This document shows positions 1 through 9,179 of a stretch of 64,000 nucleotides of DNA, one piece after another. The notes beneath the pieces were generated by a model. It searched no databases. It was not told the DNA's origin and was given only the letters and a program-made list of their open reading frames with translations. Within the stretch, counting starts at the first letter, position 1. Each line of letters begins with the position of its first letter. Location of the stretch: assembly GCA_963711465.1 (NCBI GenBank), contig CAVQEG010000001.1, forward strand, positions 1 through 64,000, read 5' to 3'. The position numbers and the translations under genes are program-made. Origin of the DNA: CAVQEG01 sp963711465. GTDB lineage: Bacteria; Bacteroidota; Ignavibacteria; OLB7.

Positions 1-1
1 T

Positions 2-652
2 GCGCGGCCATTTATTCTGTCGTCGGCAGACCGCATTTGGCCGGGGTATCCGCTCGGAAGCAGTTTTGACCTTCATCAATATGGATTTGTGGTTGACACG
101 AGTCGACAGTATCCGATGCTGTTTATGGCAGGATACACCATGCTTGGGTTCGCGACGGGACCAAGGGGCCCGGATCTGAGCTTCGAGTGCTATACAGCGA
201 ACGGCCTCGGCAACGCGTTCCATCTCATGGCACCAGTGGGTGATTGCAACGGGGACGGCTGGGATGATTTCATGACGGGCTATTCCGGCTGGTACCAGTT
301 CGACCAGGGGATCGCACAGGTGTGGGCGGGGGGCCCATATATCCCAAGAGACTCGACGACGCTGGGTGTACGAGACATTGCTTCGGAGGGCCACGCCGAC
401 GCGGTGAGCGTCTGGCCGAATCCTGTAGGAGCGGAGCTGCACGTTGCGTGGCGGGGCGACCTGCGGCAGATGCCAGTGCGCTACGAGCTGTACGACGTGC
501 GAGGCGCACTTCGCTCCTCAGGGGCGATCGAACCGTGGCGGGGGACGGTCGTGCTCGATTGCACTGCACTGGAAGCCGGCACGTACGTGCTCCGGCTGCA
601 GGGGCGGGACGGCTCGCTGGTCGCCGAGACGCGGGTGGTGCGGGTGCGGTGA
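2..652 (+). CDS. FG-GAP repeat T9SS-secreted protein, copy C0 (5' end outside window)
   Basis: This is the C-terminal 216 codons of a family C protein whose start lies left of the window. The last FG-GAP/VCBS calcium-site motif, DCNGDGWDD, is visible. After it comes a T9SS sorting domain that begins at VWPNPVG and ends in VRVR. The segment aligns without gaps to 22106-22757 of copy C5 (constant offset 22,105), with only isolated base differences such as one near base 621. Proteins of this build are exported by Sec, fold in the periplasm and are carried across the outer membrane by T9SS, usually to the cell surface. The ligand and function are unknown. Confidence 0.85.
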   Translation, partial: ARPFILSSADRIWPGYPLGSSFDLHQYGFVVDTSRQYPMLFMAGYTMLGFATGPRGPDLSFECYTANGLGNAFHLMAPVGDCNGDGWDDFMTGYSGWYQFDQGIAQVWAGGPYIPRDSTTLGVRDIASEGHADAVSVWPNPVGAELHVAWRGDLRQMPVRYELYDVRGALRSSGAIEPWRGTVVLDCTALEAGTYVLRLQGRDGSLVAETRVVRVR

Positions 653-761
653 GGCCGGGGAATCAACATGAATACCAGTTCCTCCTGTGAAATAGATGAT
701 CCTCCGCCTGCTGCGTGTTGAGCGGGCACGGCAATCACCATTGAAACCAGGAGAGGCTCTC

Positions 762-2228
762 ATGCGAGCAACGCAGAGCTCCAACGCCGCGCGGCCACGA
801 ATGGCGCATTCGGAGCGACCACAACGACCTCCGAATTCCACACACTCACCGCGCAATCGTCGACGACACGTTCGACGGCAGGTGCTCATCGCCTGCCTGT
901 TGTGCGTTGCGACCCTTGCATCGGCGCGGGCGCAATGGGTCGACACGACGGAAGTTCCGGTTCGTGACACGTACGGGTTCTGGGAGCAATGGCTCAACGG
1001 GTTCGCGATCATCGGACATGTGGCGAAGTTTTCGCGGGAACACAATCAGGACACGCAGCCGGCGGCCGACTCGCTGTGGGCGTTCAGCCAGCGGCTTGGC
1101 GTCGACATTCGGGCGATGCACGTGTATGCGCCGGATGCGGTGACGCGGCATCTGGTCAACTCCGCGCTGCGTCGTCGGGATACGGCCGATGGTCACGTGG
1201 AGGGCGACATCGACCGTGTGCTCGTCATGCTGCAGCCGTGGTCGAGCCCGGTCAAGCGTGGGGCGTTCGGACGGGAGATCTCGTTCTATCCGTTCGACAG
1301 CGTCGAGTCGCCGTACTTCATCTGGAACTACGGAACGAGAAGTGGTGGTAGGGTTGTACCAAATTCAAAGGAATTCGACCCCGTGTTCGAGGAGCGCCGC
1401 GCCGTAGAGGTTGAATTCGATGCTTCCACCACCACCGCCAACCAGACAGTCCTCTCGGGGATGTACTACCGCAATCCCGATGACTCGAACGACCACACGC
1501 ACTTCTTCCACTCCGACTGGCTCGACAGCCGCGATCCGGTGACGGGCGGCGGAAGGACGTTCAACTTCGTCGTGCAGGGGCATCTCGAGTCGCCACTGAA
1601 TCCCTCCAATGCGGACTCGACCACGATCTTCTGGCTGGACATCTGGCAGACGATCGAGGCGGGACAGCTGTATCGTGACACGATCGGGGGAGCCGAGATA
1701 GCCGCAGCGGCGGATACGGCGTTTCTCATTCAGCGCATCCCGATCACGAAGGGCGAGCTGACGGCGGGACTCAGTGACACGCCGCCGATCGATGTCAATC
1801 GGTATCGGACGGTCTCGAAGCCGGTGGACCTTCGATGGCGGGCTGATGGACGCCTCGGCCCCCTGCACCCGCAGCAGGTCTATGACCGGTACTATCCCAA
1901 CGGCACGCAGTTCCGTACGATCGATGTCCGGGTTCGCTGGACGGGCGCGGAGGCGGCGGGGCTGCGGCGGATCGCGATCCGGGACTCGATCGGCGAGCTG
2001 GTGCTCGGGACGACGAGCGCGTCGTTGACCTACCGCGCGGCGATCTATCGGGAGCTCAAGACGCTGCTTCGCGATGACACCGCTGATGTGGCGTCGCTGC
2101 GCACGTCGATCATCCGTGTCGAAACGGCGACCGAGCCGAATCCGACGGAGTTTGCGGGATATAGCGCCGTCAACAGGATGATGAAGGATACGTTCAACTG
2201 GTGGCCTTTGCGCAATCGGCGGGAGTGA
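762..2228 (+). CDS. Truncated secreted protein, copy D1 (unknown family)
   Basis: This 488-residue protein has a long basic N-terminal region, a hydrophobic core at about residues 40-53 and a likely signal cleavage near ARAQ (55-58). The ATG at 762 is preferred over an upstream ATG at 696 because GGAGAGG lies just before it. Compared with copy D5, the protein follows the first ~480 residues and then switches after KDTFN to the short tail WWPLRNRRE and a stop. It therefore lacks the middle region and the T9SS sorting domain, so it would be exported to the periplasm but should not be a T9SS substrate. No known domain is recognised. It lies 109 bp downstream of C0 on the same strand, probably co-transcribed. 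It may be a decaying gene. Confidence 0.7.
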   Translation: MRATQSSNAARPRMAHSERPQRPPNSTHSPRNRRRHVRRQVLIACLLCVATLASARAQWVDTTEVPVRDTYGFWEQWLNGFAIIGHVAKFSREHNQDTQPAADSLWAFSQRLGVDIRAMHVYAPDAVTRHLVNSALRRRDTADGHVEGDIDRVLVMLQPWSSPVKRGAFGREISFYPFDSVESPYFIWNYGTRSGGRVVPNSKEFDPVFEERRAVEVEFDASTTTANQTVLSGMYYRNPDDSNDHTHFFHSDWLDSRDPVTGGGRTFNFVVQGHLESPLNPSNADSTTIFWLDIWQTIEAGQLYRDTIGGAEIAAAADTAFLIQRIPITKGELTAGLSDTPPIDVNRYRTVSKPVDLRWRADGRLGPLHPQQVYDRYYPNGTQFRTIDVRVRWTGAEAAGLRRIAIRDSIGELVLGTTSASLTYRAAIYRELKTLLRDDTADVASLRTSIIRVETATEPNPTEFAGYSAVNRMMKDTFNWWPLRNRRE

Positions 2229-2330
2229 GCGATTCGATGCCGCTGCGGTGTTCGGTGGTGCGGGGAGATTCTCCGGCAACCGCTGTCGGAGAGGACGCTG
2301 CGGGTGAGAATACTTGGGGTCGGCTGAGAG

Positions 2331-2362
2331 TATATTTTGTTTCGGGTGTTTATATAAAGGGA
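2331..2362 (+). promoter_or_regulatory. AT-rich leader before C1, possible promoter
   Basis: A short AT-rich island, TATATTTTG followed by TTTATATAAAG, stands out in GC-rich DNA about 70-100 bp before the C1 start. The same island precedes C2, C3 and C4. It resembles the TAnnTTTG -7 element of Bacteroidota promoters but is not an exact match, because there are three bases rather than two between TA and TTTG. Promoter function is inferred. Confidence 0.35.
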
Positions 2363-2431
2363 AGGGAGGTACAGGACCTGCGATGGGGGTGCGAGCGGCA
2401 GGCAGAATTTCAGCAGAGTGGAAAGAAAATC

Positions 2432-4051
2432 ATGACTCGACACTTGTGGACGCGTAGATGCGGGGTAGTTGCACTGACGGCAATGACACTGTTCATGACC
2501 GTTGTGGCGGCGCACGCCCAGGAGCCGATCACGCGGAACCCGGACGCGGTCGAACTGCGGCTGCTATGGATGAAGCGGGGCAGCGTCGTCGGCGGGGAGC
2601 TGATCGGCGACGGGATCGGGACGGTTGGAGATGTCGACGGCGACGGGATCAGCGAGATCGCGATGCGCTCGGGGTACACCGGAGAGTGGATGGTCTACCA
2701 CGGACAGTCACCTGCGCCGGCGGATACGCCGATGTGGCGCTTCTACTCCTCGGGCGACATGTCCTACCCGGTCGTCGGGGACTTCTGGGGGACGGGCCAT
2801 CCGGCCTTCGGCATTCCGCGGGACTCGTTCTACAAGGCGCCGGGGACGACGCAGTTGTTTCACCTGTACGTGTTCCGCACCGATGACGGCTACATCCCTG
2901 ACACACCGGCGGTGATCCTCAGGACGGTGCAGCCGTGGTGCTTTGAGGCGGGCCGCGTGGCGGATCTGAATCGGGATGGATACGATGATCTGATCATCTG
3001 GCGTGCGTGCGATACGCCGGAGGTACAGATCTGGAACGGCGGGCCGCGCTTCGGGATGGATGGTCCGAGCTACGTGATCAAGGATACTGAGTACTACGGG
3101 TATGAGGACGCGTACTACGCGGACGTCGGCGACATCGACGGAGACGGATACATCGATCTGGTGACGGGCGGGGACTACCAGACGCACCAGGCGTGGAAGT
3201 TCTACTACGGCAGTTCGACGACGCCGGGGTCGTGGCGACGGCCGGATCGGGTAGTGGAGTTGCCGGACTCGCGTTTCGACGCGTACATCGGGTTGGTCGA
3301 CGCCGATGGGGATGGGGTGAGTGACGTCCGACGCTCGCGCAGTGGTGGACCACGCGAGGGTGGCTATCTCTTTCTCTCACGAAACCACGAGACTGCTCGC
3401 TCACGATCGTTTGCGTCGGATTCAGCCGACCGCTTTTGGCCGGGTCACCCGCTTGGATTCTCGTGGGATCTTCACAAGTACGGCTACCTCACCGACACGA
3501 CAGGGCGCTTCCCGGATATTCTCATGGGCGCCAGCACGATGCTCGCCTTCACGAGTGGGCCGAACGGACCGAACATGAGCTACGATGGATTCACATCGAA
3601 CGGACTGGGCGGCGCATTTGTGTTGGTCGCTCCCGTCGGTGACTGCAACGGGGATGGCTGGGATGACGTCATGACGGGAAACTCAAGGTGGTACCAGTTC
3701 GACCAGGGGATCGCACAGGTGTGGGCGGGGGGCCCATATATCCCAAGAGACTCGACGACGCTGGGTGTACGAGACATTGCTTCGGAGGGCCACGCCGACG
3801 CGGTGAGCGTCTGGCCGAATCCTGTAGGAGCGGAGCTGCACGTTGCGTGGCGGGGCGACCTGCGGCAGATGCCAGTGCGCTACGAGCTGTACGACGTGCG
3901 AGGCGCACTTCGCTCCTCAGGGGCGATCGAACCGTGGCGGGGGACGGTCGTGCTCGATTGCACTGCACTGGAAGCCGGCACGTACGTGCTCCGGCTGCAG
4001 GGGCGGGACGGCTCGCTGGTCGCCGAGACGCGCGTGGTGCGGGTGCGGTGA
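2432..4051 (+). CDS. FG-GAP repeat T9SS-secreted protein, copy C1
   Basis: A 539-residue protein. The signal peptide has basic start residues, a hydrophobic stretch and AHAQ as the likely cleavage site near residue 30. Five DxDGDG-type motifs (DVDGDGIS, DLNRDGYDD, DIDGDGYID, DADGDGVSD, DCNGDGWDD) fall near residues 66, 177, 233, 289 and 403, as in FG-GAP/VCBS beta-propellers that bind calcium. A T9SS sorting domain runs from about 458 to the end. GGAAAG precedes the chosen ATG. The frame is open upstream to a GTG at 2201, but that start would bury the signal peptide. The 5' variable block is the FYSSGDM type shared with C4, while the last ~110 codons match C0 and C5. The gene is therefore a mosaic. 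A surface protein of unknown ligand. Confidence 0.88.
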   Translation: MTRHLWTRRCGVVALTAMTLFMTVVAAHAQEPITRNPDAVELRLLWMKRGSVVGGELIGDGIGTVGDVDGDGISEIAMRSGYTGEWMVYHGQSPAPADTPMWRFYSSGDMSYPVVGDFWGTGHPAFGIPRDSFYKAPGTTQLFHLYVFRTDDGYIPDTPAVILRTVQPWCFEAGRVADLNRDGYDDLIIWRACDTPEVQIWNGGPRFGMDGPSYVIKDTEYYGYEDAYYADVGDIDGDGYIDLVTGGDYQTHQAWKFYYGSSTTPGSWRRPDRVVELPDSRFDAYIGLVDADGDGVSDVRRSRSGGPREGGYLFLSRNHETARSRSFASDSADRFWPGHPLGFSWDLHKYGYLTDTTGRFPDILMGASTMLAFTSGPNGPNMSYDGFTSNGLGGAFVLVAPVGDCNGDGWDDVMTGNSRWYQFDQGIAQVWAGGPYIPRDSTTLGVRDIASEGHADAVSVWPNPVGAELHVAWRGDLRQMPVRYELYDVRGALRSSGAIEPWRGTVVLDCTALEAGTYVLRLQGRDGSLVAETRVVRVR

Positions 4052-4160
4052 GGCCGGGGAATCAACATGAATACCAGTTCCTCCTATGAAATAGATGATC
4101 CTCCGCCTGCTGCGTGTTGAGCGGGCACGGCAATCACCATTGAAACCAGGAGAGGCTCTC

Positions 4161-5627
4161 ATGCGAGCAACGCAGAGCTCTAACGCCGCGCGGCCACGAA
4201 TGGCGCATTCGGAGCGACCACAACGACCTCCGAATTCCACACACTCACCGCGCAATCGTCGACGACACGTTCGACGGCAGGTGCTCATCGCCTGCCTGTT
4301 GTGCGTTGCGACCCTTGCATCGGCGCGGGCGCAATGGGTCGACACGACGGAAGTTCCGGTTCGTGACACGTACGGGTTCTGGGAGCAATGGCTCAACGGG
4401 TTCGCGATCATCGGACATGTGGCGAAGTTTTCGCGGGAACACAATCAGGACACACAGCCGGCGGCCGACTCGCTGTGGGCGTTCAGCCAGCGGCTTGGCG
4501 TCGACATTCGGGCGATGCACGTGTATGCGCCGGATGCGGTGACGCGGCATCTGGTCAACTCCGCGCTGCGTCGGCGTGATACGGACGATGGTCACGTCGA
4601 GGGCGACATCGACCGTGTGCTCGTCATGCTGCAACCGTGGTCGAGCCCGGTCAAGCGTGGGGCGTTCGGACGGGAGATCTCGTTCTATCCGTTCGACAGC
4701 GTCGAGTCGCCGTACTTCATCTGGAACTACGGAACGAGAAGTGGTGGTAGGGTTGTACCAAATTCAAAGGAATTCGACCCCGTGTTCGAGGAGCGCCGCG
4801 CCGTAGAGGTTGAATTCGATGCTTCCACCACCACCGCCAACCAGACAGTCCTCTCGGGGATGTACTACCGCAATCCCGATGACTCGAACGACCACACGCA
4901 CTTCTTCCACTCCGACTGGCTCGACAGCCGCGATCCGGTGACGGGCGGCGGAAGGACGTTCAACTTCGTCGTGCAGGGGCATCTCGAGTCGCCACTGAAT
5001 CCCTCCAATGCGGACTCGACCACGATCTTCTGGCTGGACATCTGGCAGACGATCGAGGCGGGACAGCTGTATCGTGACACGATCGGGGGAGCCGAGATAG
5101 CCGCAGCGGCGGATACGGCGTTTCTCATTCAGCGCATACCGATCACGAAGGGCGAGCTGACGGCGGGACTCAGTGACACGCCGTCGGTCGATGTCAATCG
5201 CTACCGGATGGTCTCGACGCCGGTCGATCTCCGATGGCGGGCCGACGGACGCCTCGGCCCCCTGCACCCGCAGCAGGTCTATGACCGGTACTATCCCAAC
5301 GGCACGCAGTTCCGGACGATCGATGTCCGCGTTCGCTGGACGGGCGCGGAGGCGGCGGCGCTGCGGCGGATCGCGATCCGGGATTCGATCGGCGAGCTGG
5401 TGCTCGGGACGACGAACGCATCGCTGAGCTACCGCGCCGCGATTTATCGGGAGCTCAAGACGCTGCTTCGCGATGACACCGCTGATGTGGCGTCGCTGCG
5501 CACGTCGATCATCCGTGTCGAAACGGCGACCGAGCCGAATCCGACGGAGTTTGCGGGATATAGCGCCGTCAACAGGATGATGAAGGATACGTTCAACTGG
5601 TGGCCTTTGCGCAATCGGCGGGAGTGA
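4161..5627 (+). CDS. Truncated secreted protein, copy D2 (unknown family)
   Basis: This 488-residue copy is nearly identical to D1 in the N-terminal half, including the GRVVPNSKEF block. Near residue 340 it carries the PSVDVNRYRM block, which it shares with D4 rather than D1. That switch is direct evidence of exchange between copies. The signal peptide, the start with its GGAGAGG, and the WWPLRNRRE tail at the shared truncation point are as in D1. There is no T9SS sorting domain. It lies 109 bp after C1 on the same strand. No function is recognised. Confidence 0.7.
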   Translation: MRATQSSNAARPRMAHSERPQRPPNSTHSPRNRRRHVRRQVLIACLLCVATLASARAQWVDTTEVPVRDTYGFWEQWLNGFAIIGHVAKFSREHNQDTQPAADSLWAFSQRLGVDIRAMHVYAPDAVTRHLVNSALRRRDTDDGHVEGDIDRVLVMLQPWSSPVKRGAFGREISFYPFDSVESPYFIWNYGTRSGGRVVPNSKEFDPVFEERRAVEVEFDASTTTANQTVLSGMYYRNPDDSNDHTHFFHSDWLDSRDPVTGGGRTFNFVVQGHLESPLNPSNADSTTIFWLDIWQTIEAGQLYRDTIGGAEIAAAADTAFLIQRIPITKGELTAGLSDTPSVDVNRYRMVSTPVDLRWRADGRLGPLHPQQVYDRYYPNGTQFRTIDVRVRWTGAEAAALRRIAIRDSIGELVLGTTNASLSYRAAIYRELKTLLRDDTADVASLRTSIIRVETATEPNPTEFAGYSAVNRMMKDTFNWWPLRNRRE

Positions 5628-5729
5628 GCGATTCGATGCCGCTGCGGTGTTCGGTGGTGCGGGGAGATTCTCCGGCAACCGCTGTCGGAGAGGACGCTGC
5701 GGGTGAGAATACTTGGGGTCGGCTGAGAG

Positions 5730-5761
5730 TATATTTTGTTTCGGGTGTTTATATAAAGGGA
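5730..5761 (+). promoter_or_regulatory. AT-rich leader before C2, possible promoter
   Basis: The same AT-rich island as before C1 (TATATTTTG then TTTATATAAAG), about 70-100 bp before the C2 start. Conservation between units partly reflects duplication, so it is weak evidence for function. Confidence 0.35.
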
Positions 5762-5830
5762 AGGGAGGTACAGGACCTGCGATGGGGGTGCGAGCGGCAG
5801 GCAGAATTTCAGCAGAGTGGAAAGAAAATC

Positions 5831-7465
5831 ATGACTCGACACTTGTGGACGCGTAGATGCGGGGTAGTTGCACTGACGGCAATGACACTGTTCATGACCG
5901 TTGTGGCGGCGCACGCCCAGGAGCCGATCACGCGGAACCCGGACGCGGTCGAACTGCGGCTGCTATGGATGAAGCGGGGCAGCGTCGTCGGCGGGGAGCT
6001 GATCGGCGACGGGATCGGGACGGTTGGAGATGTCGACGGCGACGGGATCAGCGAGATCGCGATGCGCTCGGGGTACACCGGAGAGTGGATGGTCTACCAC
6101 GGACAGTCACCTGCGCCGGCGGATACGCCGATGTGGCGCTGTCGCTCGACGGGAGAATTGTCGTATCCGGTGCTTGGGGACTTCTGGGGAACGGGACACA
6201 AGGCCATCGTGATCGTGCGGGACTCGTGCTTCGTCTATCCGGGCGGCGGAACGACGTGCTACCTGCGGTTGAACATCTACCGCACCGATGACGGCTACAT
6301 CCCGGACACGCCGTCGGCAGTCATCAACACGGGGATGCAGTACTGTCTTCGCAACGCGATGGTTGCGGATCTCGACGGGGACGGCTTCGATGATCTGATC
6401 CTGGCGCGGGCGTGCAGTTACCCGGACATCCGGATCTGGCGAGGCGGACCGGAGTTCGAGCGAACGTGCCTGGAGCCGAGCTACGTGTTCGGAGATTCGG
6501 AGTCGACACCAACGATGTCGTTCTACGCGGACGTGGGGGATATCGACGGAGACGGGTATCTGGATCTGGTGACGGGCGGGGACTACCAGGGGCATCGCGC
6601 GTGGAAGTTCTACTACGGCAGTGCGACGACGCCGGGGACGTGGCGACGGCCGGATCGGGTGGTGGAACTACCGGAAGCACAGTGGAACGTCGATGCCTAC
6701 ATCGGGCTGGTCGATGCCGATGGAGACTCCGTCAGCGATGTGCGCCGCTCAATGGAGGATCCTCCGCTCGGAGGTGGCTACCTCTTTCTGTCACGGAACC
6801 ACGAGAGTGCTCGAACACGATCGTTTGCGCTGGATTCAGCCGACCGCTATTGGCAGGATCACCCGCTTGGATTCTCGTGGGATCTGCACGAGTATGGCTA
6901 CCTCACCGACACGACAGAGCGCTTCCCGGATATTCTCATGGGCGCCAGCACGATGCTCGCCTTCACAAGTGGGATGAACGGACCGAACATGAGCTACGAC
7001 GCATTCACAACGAACGGACTCGGCGGCGCATTTGTGTTGGTCGCTCCCGTCGGTGACTGCAACGGGGATGGCTGGGGTGACGTCATGACGGGCAATTCAC
7101 GCTGGTACCAGTTCGACCAGGGCATTGCGCAGGTGTGGGCCGGGGGGCCGTACATCCCGCGGGACTCGGTGACGACGCATGTTCGTGACGTATCCTCAGA
7201 GGGCCATGCCGACGGGGTGAGCGTCTGGCCGAATCCTGTGGGAGCAGAGCTGCACGTGGCGTGGCGTGGCGACCTGCGGCAGATGCCAGTGCGCTACCAG
7301 CTGTGCGACGTGCGAGGCGCACTTCGCTCCTCAGGGGCGATCGAACCGTGGCGGGGGACGGTCGTGCTCGATTGCACTGCACTGGAAGCCGGCACGTACG
7401 TGCTCCGGCTGCTGGGTCGGGACGGCTCGCTGGTCGCCGAGACGCGCGTGGTGCGGGTGCGGTGA
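5831..7465 (+). CDS. FG-GAP repeat T9SS-secreted protein, copy C2
   Basis: This 544-residue copy has the same signal peptide and first ~100 residues as the other copies. The middle then switches to the CRSTGEL variant shared with C3 and C5. In this block a Cys-containing segment (RDSCFVYPGGG) replaces the shorter FYKAPG segment of C1 and C4. The 3' part resembles C1 (ILMGASTM), but the sorting-domain entry (SVTTHVRDVSSEGHADG) is found only here. One motif reads GDGWGD, so a calcium-site Asp is changed to Gly. The T9SS sorting domain is complete, ending in VRVR. It is followed by D3. A surface protein of unknown ligand. Confidence 0.88.
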   Translation: MTRHLWTRRCGVVALTAMTLFMTVVAAHAQEPITRNPDAVELRLLWMKRGSVVGGELIGDGIGTVGDVDGDGISEIAMRSGYTGEWMVYHGQSPAPADTPMWRCRSTGELSYPVLGDFWGTGHKAIVIVRDSCFVYPGGGTTCYLRLNIYRTDDGYIPDTPSAVINTGMQYCLRNAMVADLDGDGFDDLILARACSYPDIRIWRGGPEFERTCLEPSYVFGDSESTPTMSFYADVGDIDGDGYLDLVTGGDYQGHRAWKFYYGSATTPGTWRRPDRVVELPEAQWNVDAYIGLVDADGDSVSDVRRSMEDPPLGGGYLFLSRNHESARTRSFALDSADRYWQDHPLGFSWDLHEYGYLTDTTERFPDILMGASTMLAFTSGMNGPNMSYDAFTTNGLGGAFVLVAPVGDCNGDGWGDVMTGNSRWYQFDQGIAQVWAGGPYIPRDSVTTHVRDVSSEGHADGVSVWPNPVGAELHVAWRGDLRQMPVRYQLCDVRGALRSSGAIEPWRGTVVLDCTALEAGTYVLRLLGRDGSLVAETRVVRVR

Positions 7466-7574
7466 GGCCGGGGAATCAACACGAATACCAGTTCCTCCTA
7501 TGAAATAGATGATCCTCCGCCTGCTGCGTGTTGAGCGGGCACGGCAATCACCATTGAAACCAGGAGAGGCTCTC

Positions 7575-9041
7575 ATGCGAGCAACGCAGAGCTCCAACGA
7601 TGCGCGGCCACGAACGGCGCATCCCGAGCGACCACAACGACCTCCGAATTCCACACACTCACCGCGCAATCGTCGACGACACGTTCGACGGCAGGTGCTC
7701 ATCGCCTGCCTGCTGTGCGTTGCGACCCTTGCATCGGCGCGGGCGCAATGGGTCGACACGACGGAAGTTCCGGTTCGTGACACGTACGGGTTCTGGGAGG
7801 AATGGCTCAACGGGTTCGCGATCATCGGTCATGTGGCGAAGTTTTCGCGGGAACACAATCAAGACACACAGCCGGCGGCCGACTCGCTGTGGGCGTTCAG
7901 CCAGCGGCTTGGCGTCGACATTCGAGCGATTCACGTGCATGCGCCGGACGCCTTGACGCGGAATCTGGTCCACTCCACGCTACGCCGACGAGATACGGCC
8001 GATGGTCACGTCGAGGGCGACATCGACCGTGTGCTCGTCATGCTTCAGCCGTGGTCGAGTCCGGTCAAGCGTGCGGCGTTCGGACGGGAGATCTCGTTCT
8101 ACGCCTTCGACAGCGTCGAGTCGCCGTACTTCATCTGGGACTATGAGTCGAGAAGTGGAGGGGCCGTTGTACCGAATTCAAAGGAATTCGACCCCGTGTT
8201 CGAGGAGCGCCGCGCCGTAGAGGTTGAATTCGATGCTTCCACCACCACCGCCAACCAGACAGTCCTCTCGGGGATGTACTACCGCAATCCCGATGACTCG
8301 AACGACCACACGCACTTCTTCCACTCCGACTGGCTCGACAGCCGCGATCCGGTGACGGGCGGCGGAAGGACGTTCAACTTCGTCGTGCAGGGGCATCTCG
8401 AGTCGCCACTGAATCCCTCCAATGCGGACTCGACCACGATCTTCTGGCTGGACATCTGGCAGACGATCGAGGCGGGACAGCTGTATCGTGACACGATCGG
8501 GGGAGCCGAGATAGCCGCAGCGGCGGATACGGCGTTTCTCATTCAGCGCATCCCGATCACGAAGGGCGAGCTGACGGCGGGACTCAGTGACACGCCGCCG
8601 ATCGATGTCAATCGGTATCGGACGGTCTCGAAGCCGGTGGACCTTCGATGGCGGGCTGATGGACGCCTCGGCCCCCTGCACCCGCAGCAGGTCTATGACC
8701 GGTACTATCCCAACGGCACGCAGTTCCGTACGATCGATGTCCGGGTTCGCTGGACGGGCGCGGAGGCGGCGGGGCTGCGGCGGATCGCGATCCGGGACTC
8801 GATCGGCGAGCTGGTGCTCGGGACGACGAGCGCGTCGTTGACCTACCGCGCGGCGATCTATCGGGAGCTCAAGACGCTGCTTCGCGATGACACCGCTGAT
8901 GTGGCGTCGCTGCGCACGTCGATCATCCGTGTCGAAACGGCGACCGAGCCGAATCCGACGGAGTTTGCGGGATATAGCGCCGTCAACAGGATGATGAAGG
9001 ATACGTTCAACTGGTGGCCTTTGCGCAATCGGCGGGAGTGA
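7575..9041 (+). CDS. Truncated secreted protein, copy D3 (unknown family)
   Basis: A 488-residue family D copy with the IHVHAPDALTRN and DYESRSGGAVV blocks shared with D6, not with D1 or D2. Downstream it carries the PPIDVNRYRT block shared with D1, D5 and D6. It has a Sec signal peptide near residues 39-58 and the common WWPLRNRRE end. There is no T9SS sorting domain. The next gene, C3, is separated from it by an insertion sequence at 9153-10485, so any read-through transcript from D3 into C3 is interrupted. Confidence 0.7.
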   Translation: MRATQSSNDARPRTAHPERPQRPPNSTHSPRNRRRHVRRQVLIACLLCVATLASARAQWVDTTEVPVRDTYGFWEEWLNGFAIIGHVAKFSREHNQDTQPAADSLWAFSQRLGVDIRAIHVHAPDALTRNLVHSTLRRRDTADGHVEGDIDRVLVMLQPWSSPVKRAAFGREISFYAFDSVESPYFIWDYESRSGGAVVPNSKEFDPVFEERRAVEVEFDASTTTANQTVLSGMYYRNPDDSNDHTHFFHSDWLDSRDPVTGGGRTFNFVVQGHLESPLNPSNADSTTIFWLDIWQTIEAGQLYRDTIGGAEIAAAADTAFLIQRIPITKGELTAGLSDTPPIDVNRYRTVSKPVDLRWRADGRLGPLHPQQVYDRYYPNGTQFRTIDVRVRWTGAEAAGLRRIAIRDSIGELVLGTTSASLTYRAAIYRELKTLLRDDTADVASLRTSIIRVETATEPNPTEFAGYSAVNRMMKDTFNWWPLRNRRE

Positions 9042-9152
9042 GCGATTCGATGCCGCTGCGGTGTTCGGTGGTGCGGGGAGATTCTCCGGCAACCGCTGTC
9101 GGAGAGGACGCTGCGGGTGAGAATACTTGGGGTCGGCTGAGAGTAGATTTTG

Positions 9153-9179
9153 GGCTCCTGTAAAAATCAAGTGGGTAGA
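9153..9179. repeat. Terminal inverted repeat of the IS, left
   Basis: The outer end begins GGCTCCTG and the inner part ends GTGGGTAGA. It matches the reverse complement of 10459-10485 at 21 of 27 positions. The transposase stop codon lies inside this end. Confidence 0.9.

Noticed and set aside
668..721. A 17-codon frame (MNTSSSCEIDDPPPAAC) between C and D, repeated in most units
   Set aside because: In the C2-D3 unit the ATG is changed to ACG, so its repetition is explained by duplication rather than selection.
1365..2279. Long antisense frame under D1, with equivalents under every D copy (for example 12402-13835 and 15789-17813)
   Set aside because: Arg/Pro-rich composition without domains, a usual by-product of strong codon bias in GC-rich genes on the other strand.
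2201..2431. In-frame extension of C1 (and of C2, C4) to an upstream GTG, overlapping the D stop
   Set aside because: It would place 77 residues before a clear signal peptide, it has no good ribosome site, and C3 lacks it because of the insertion sequence.
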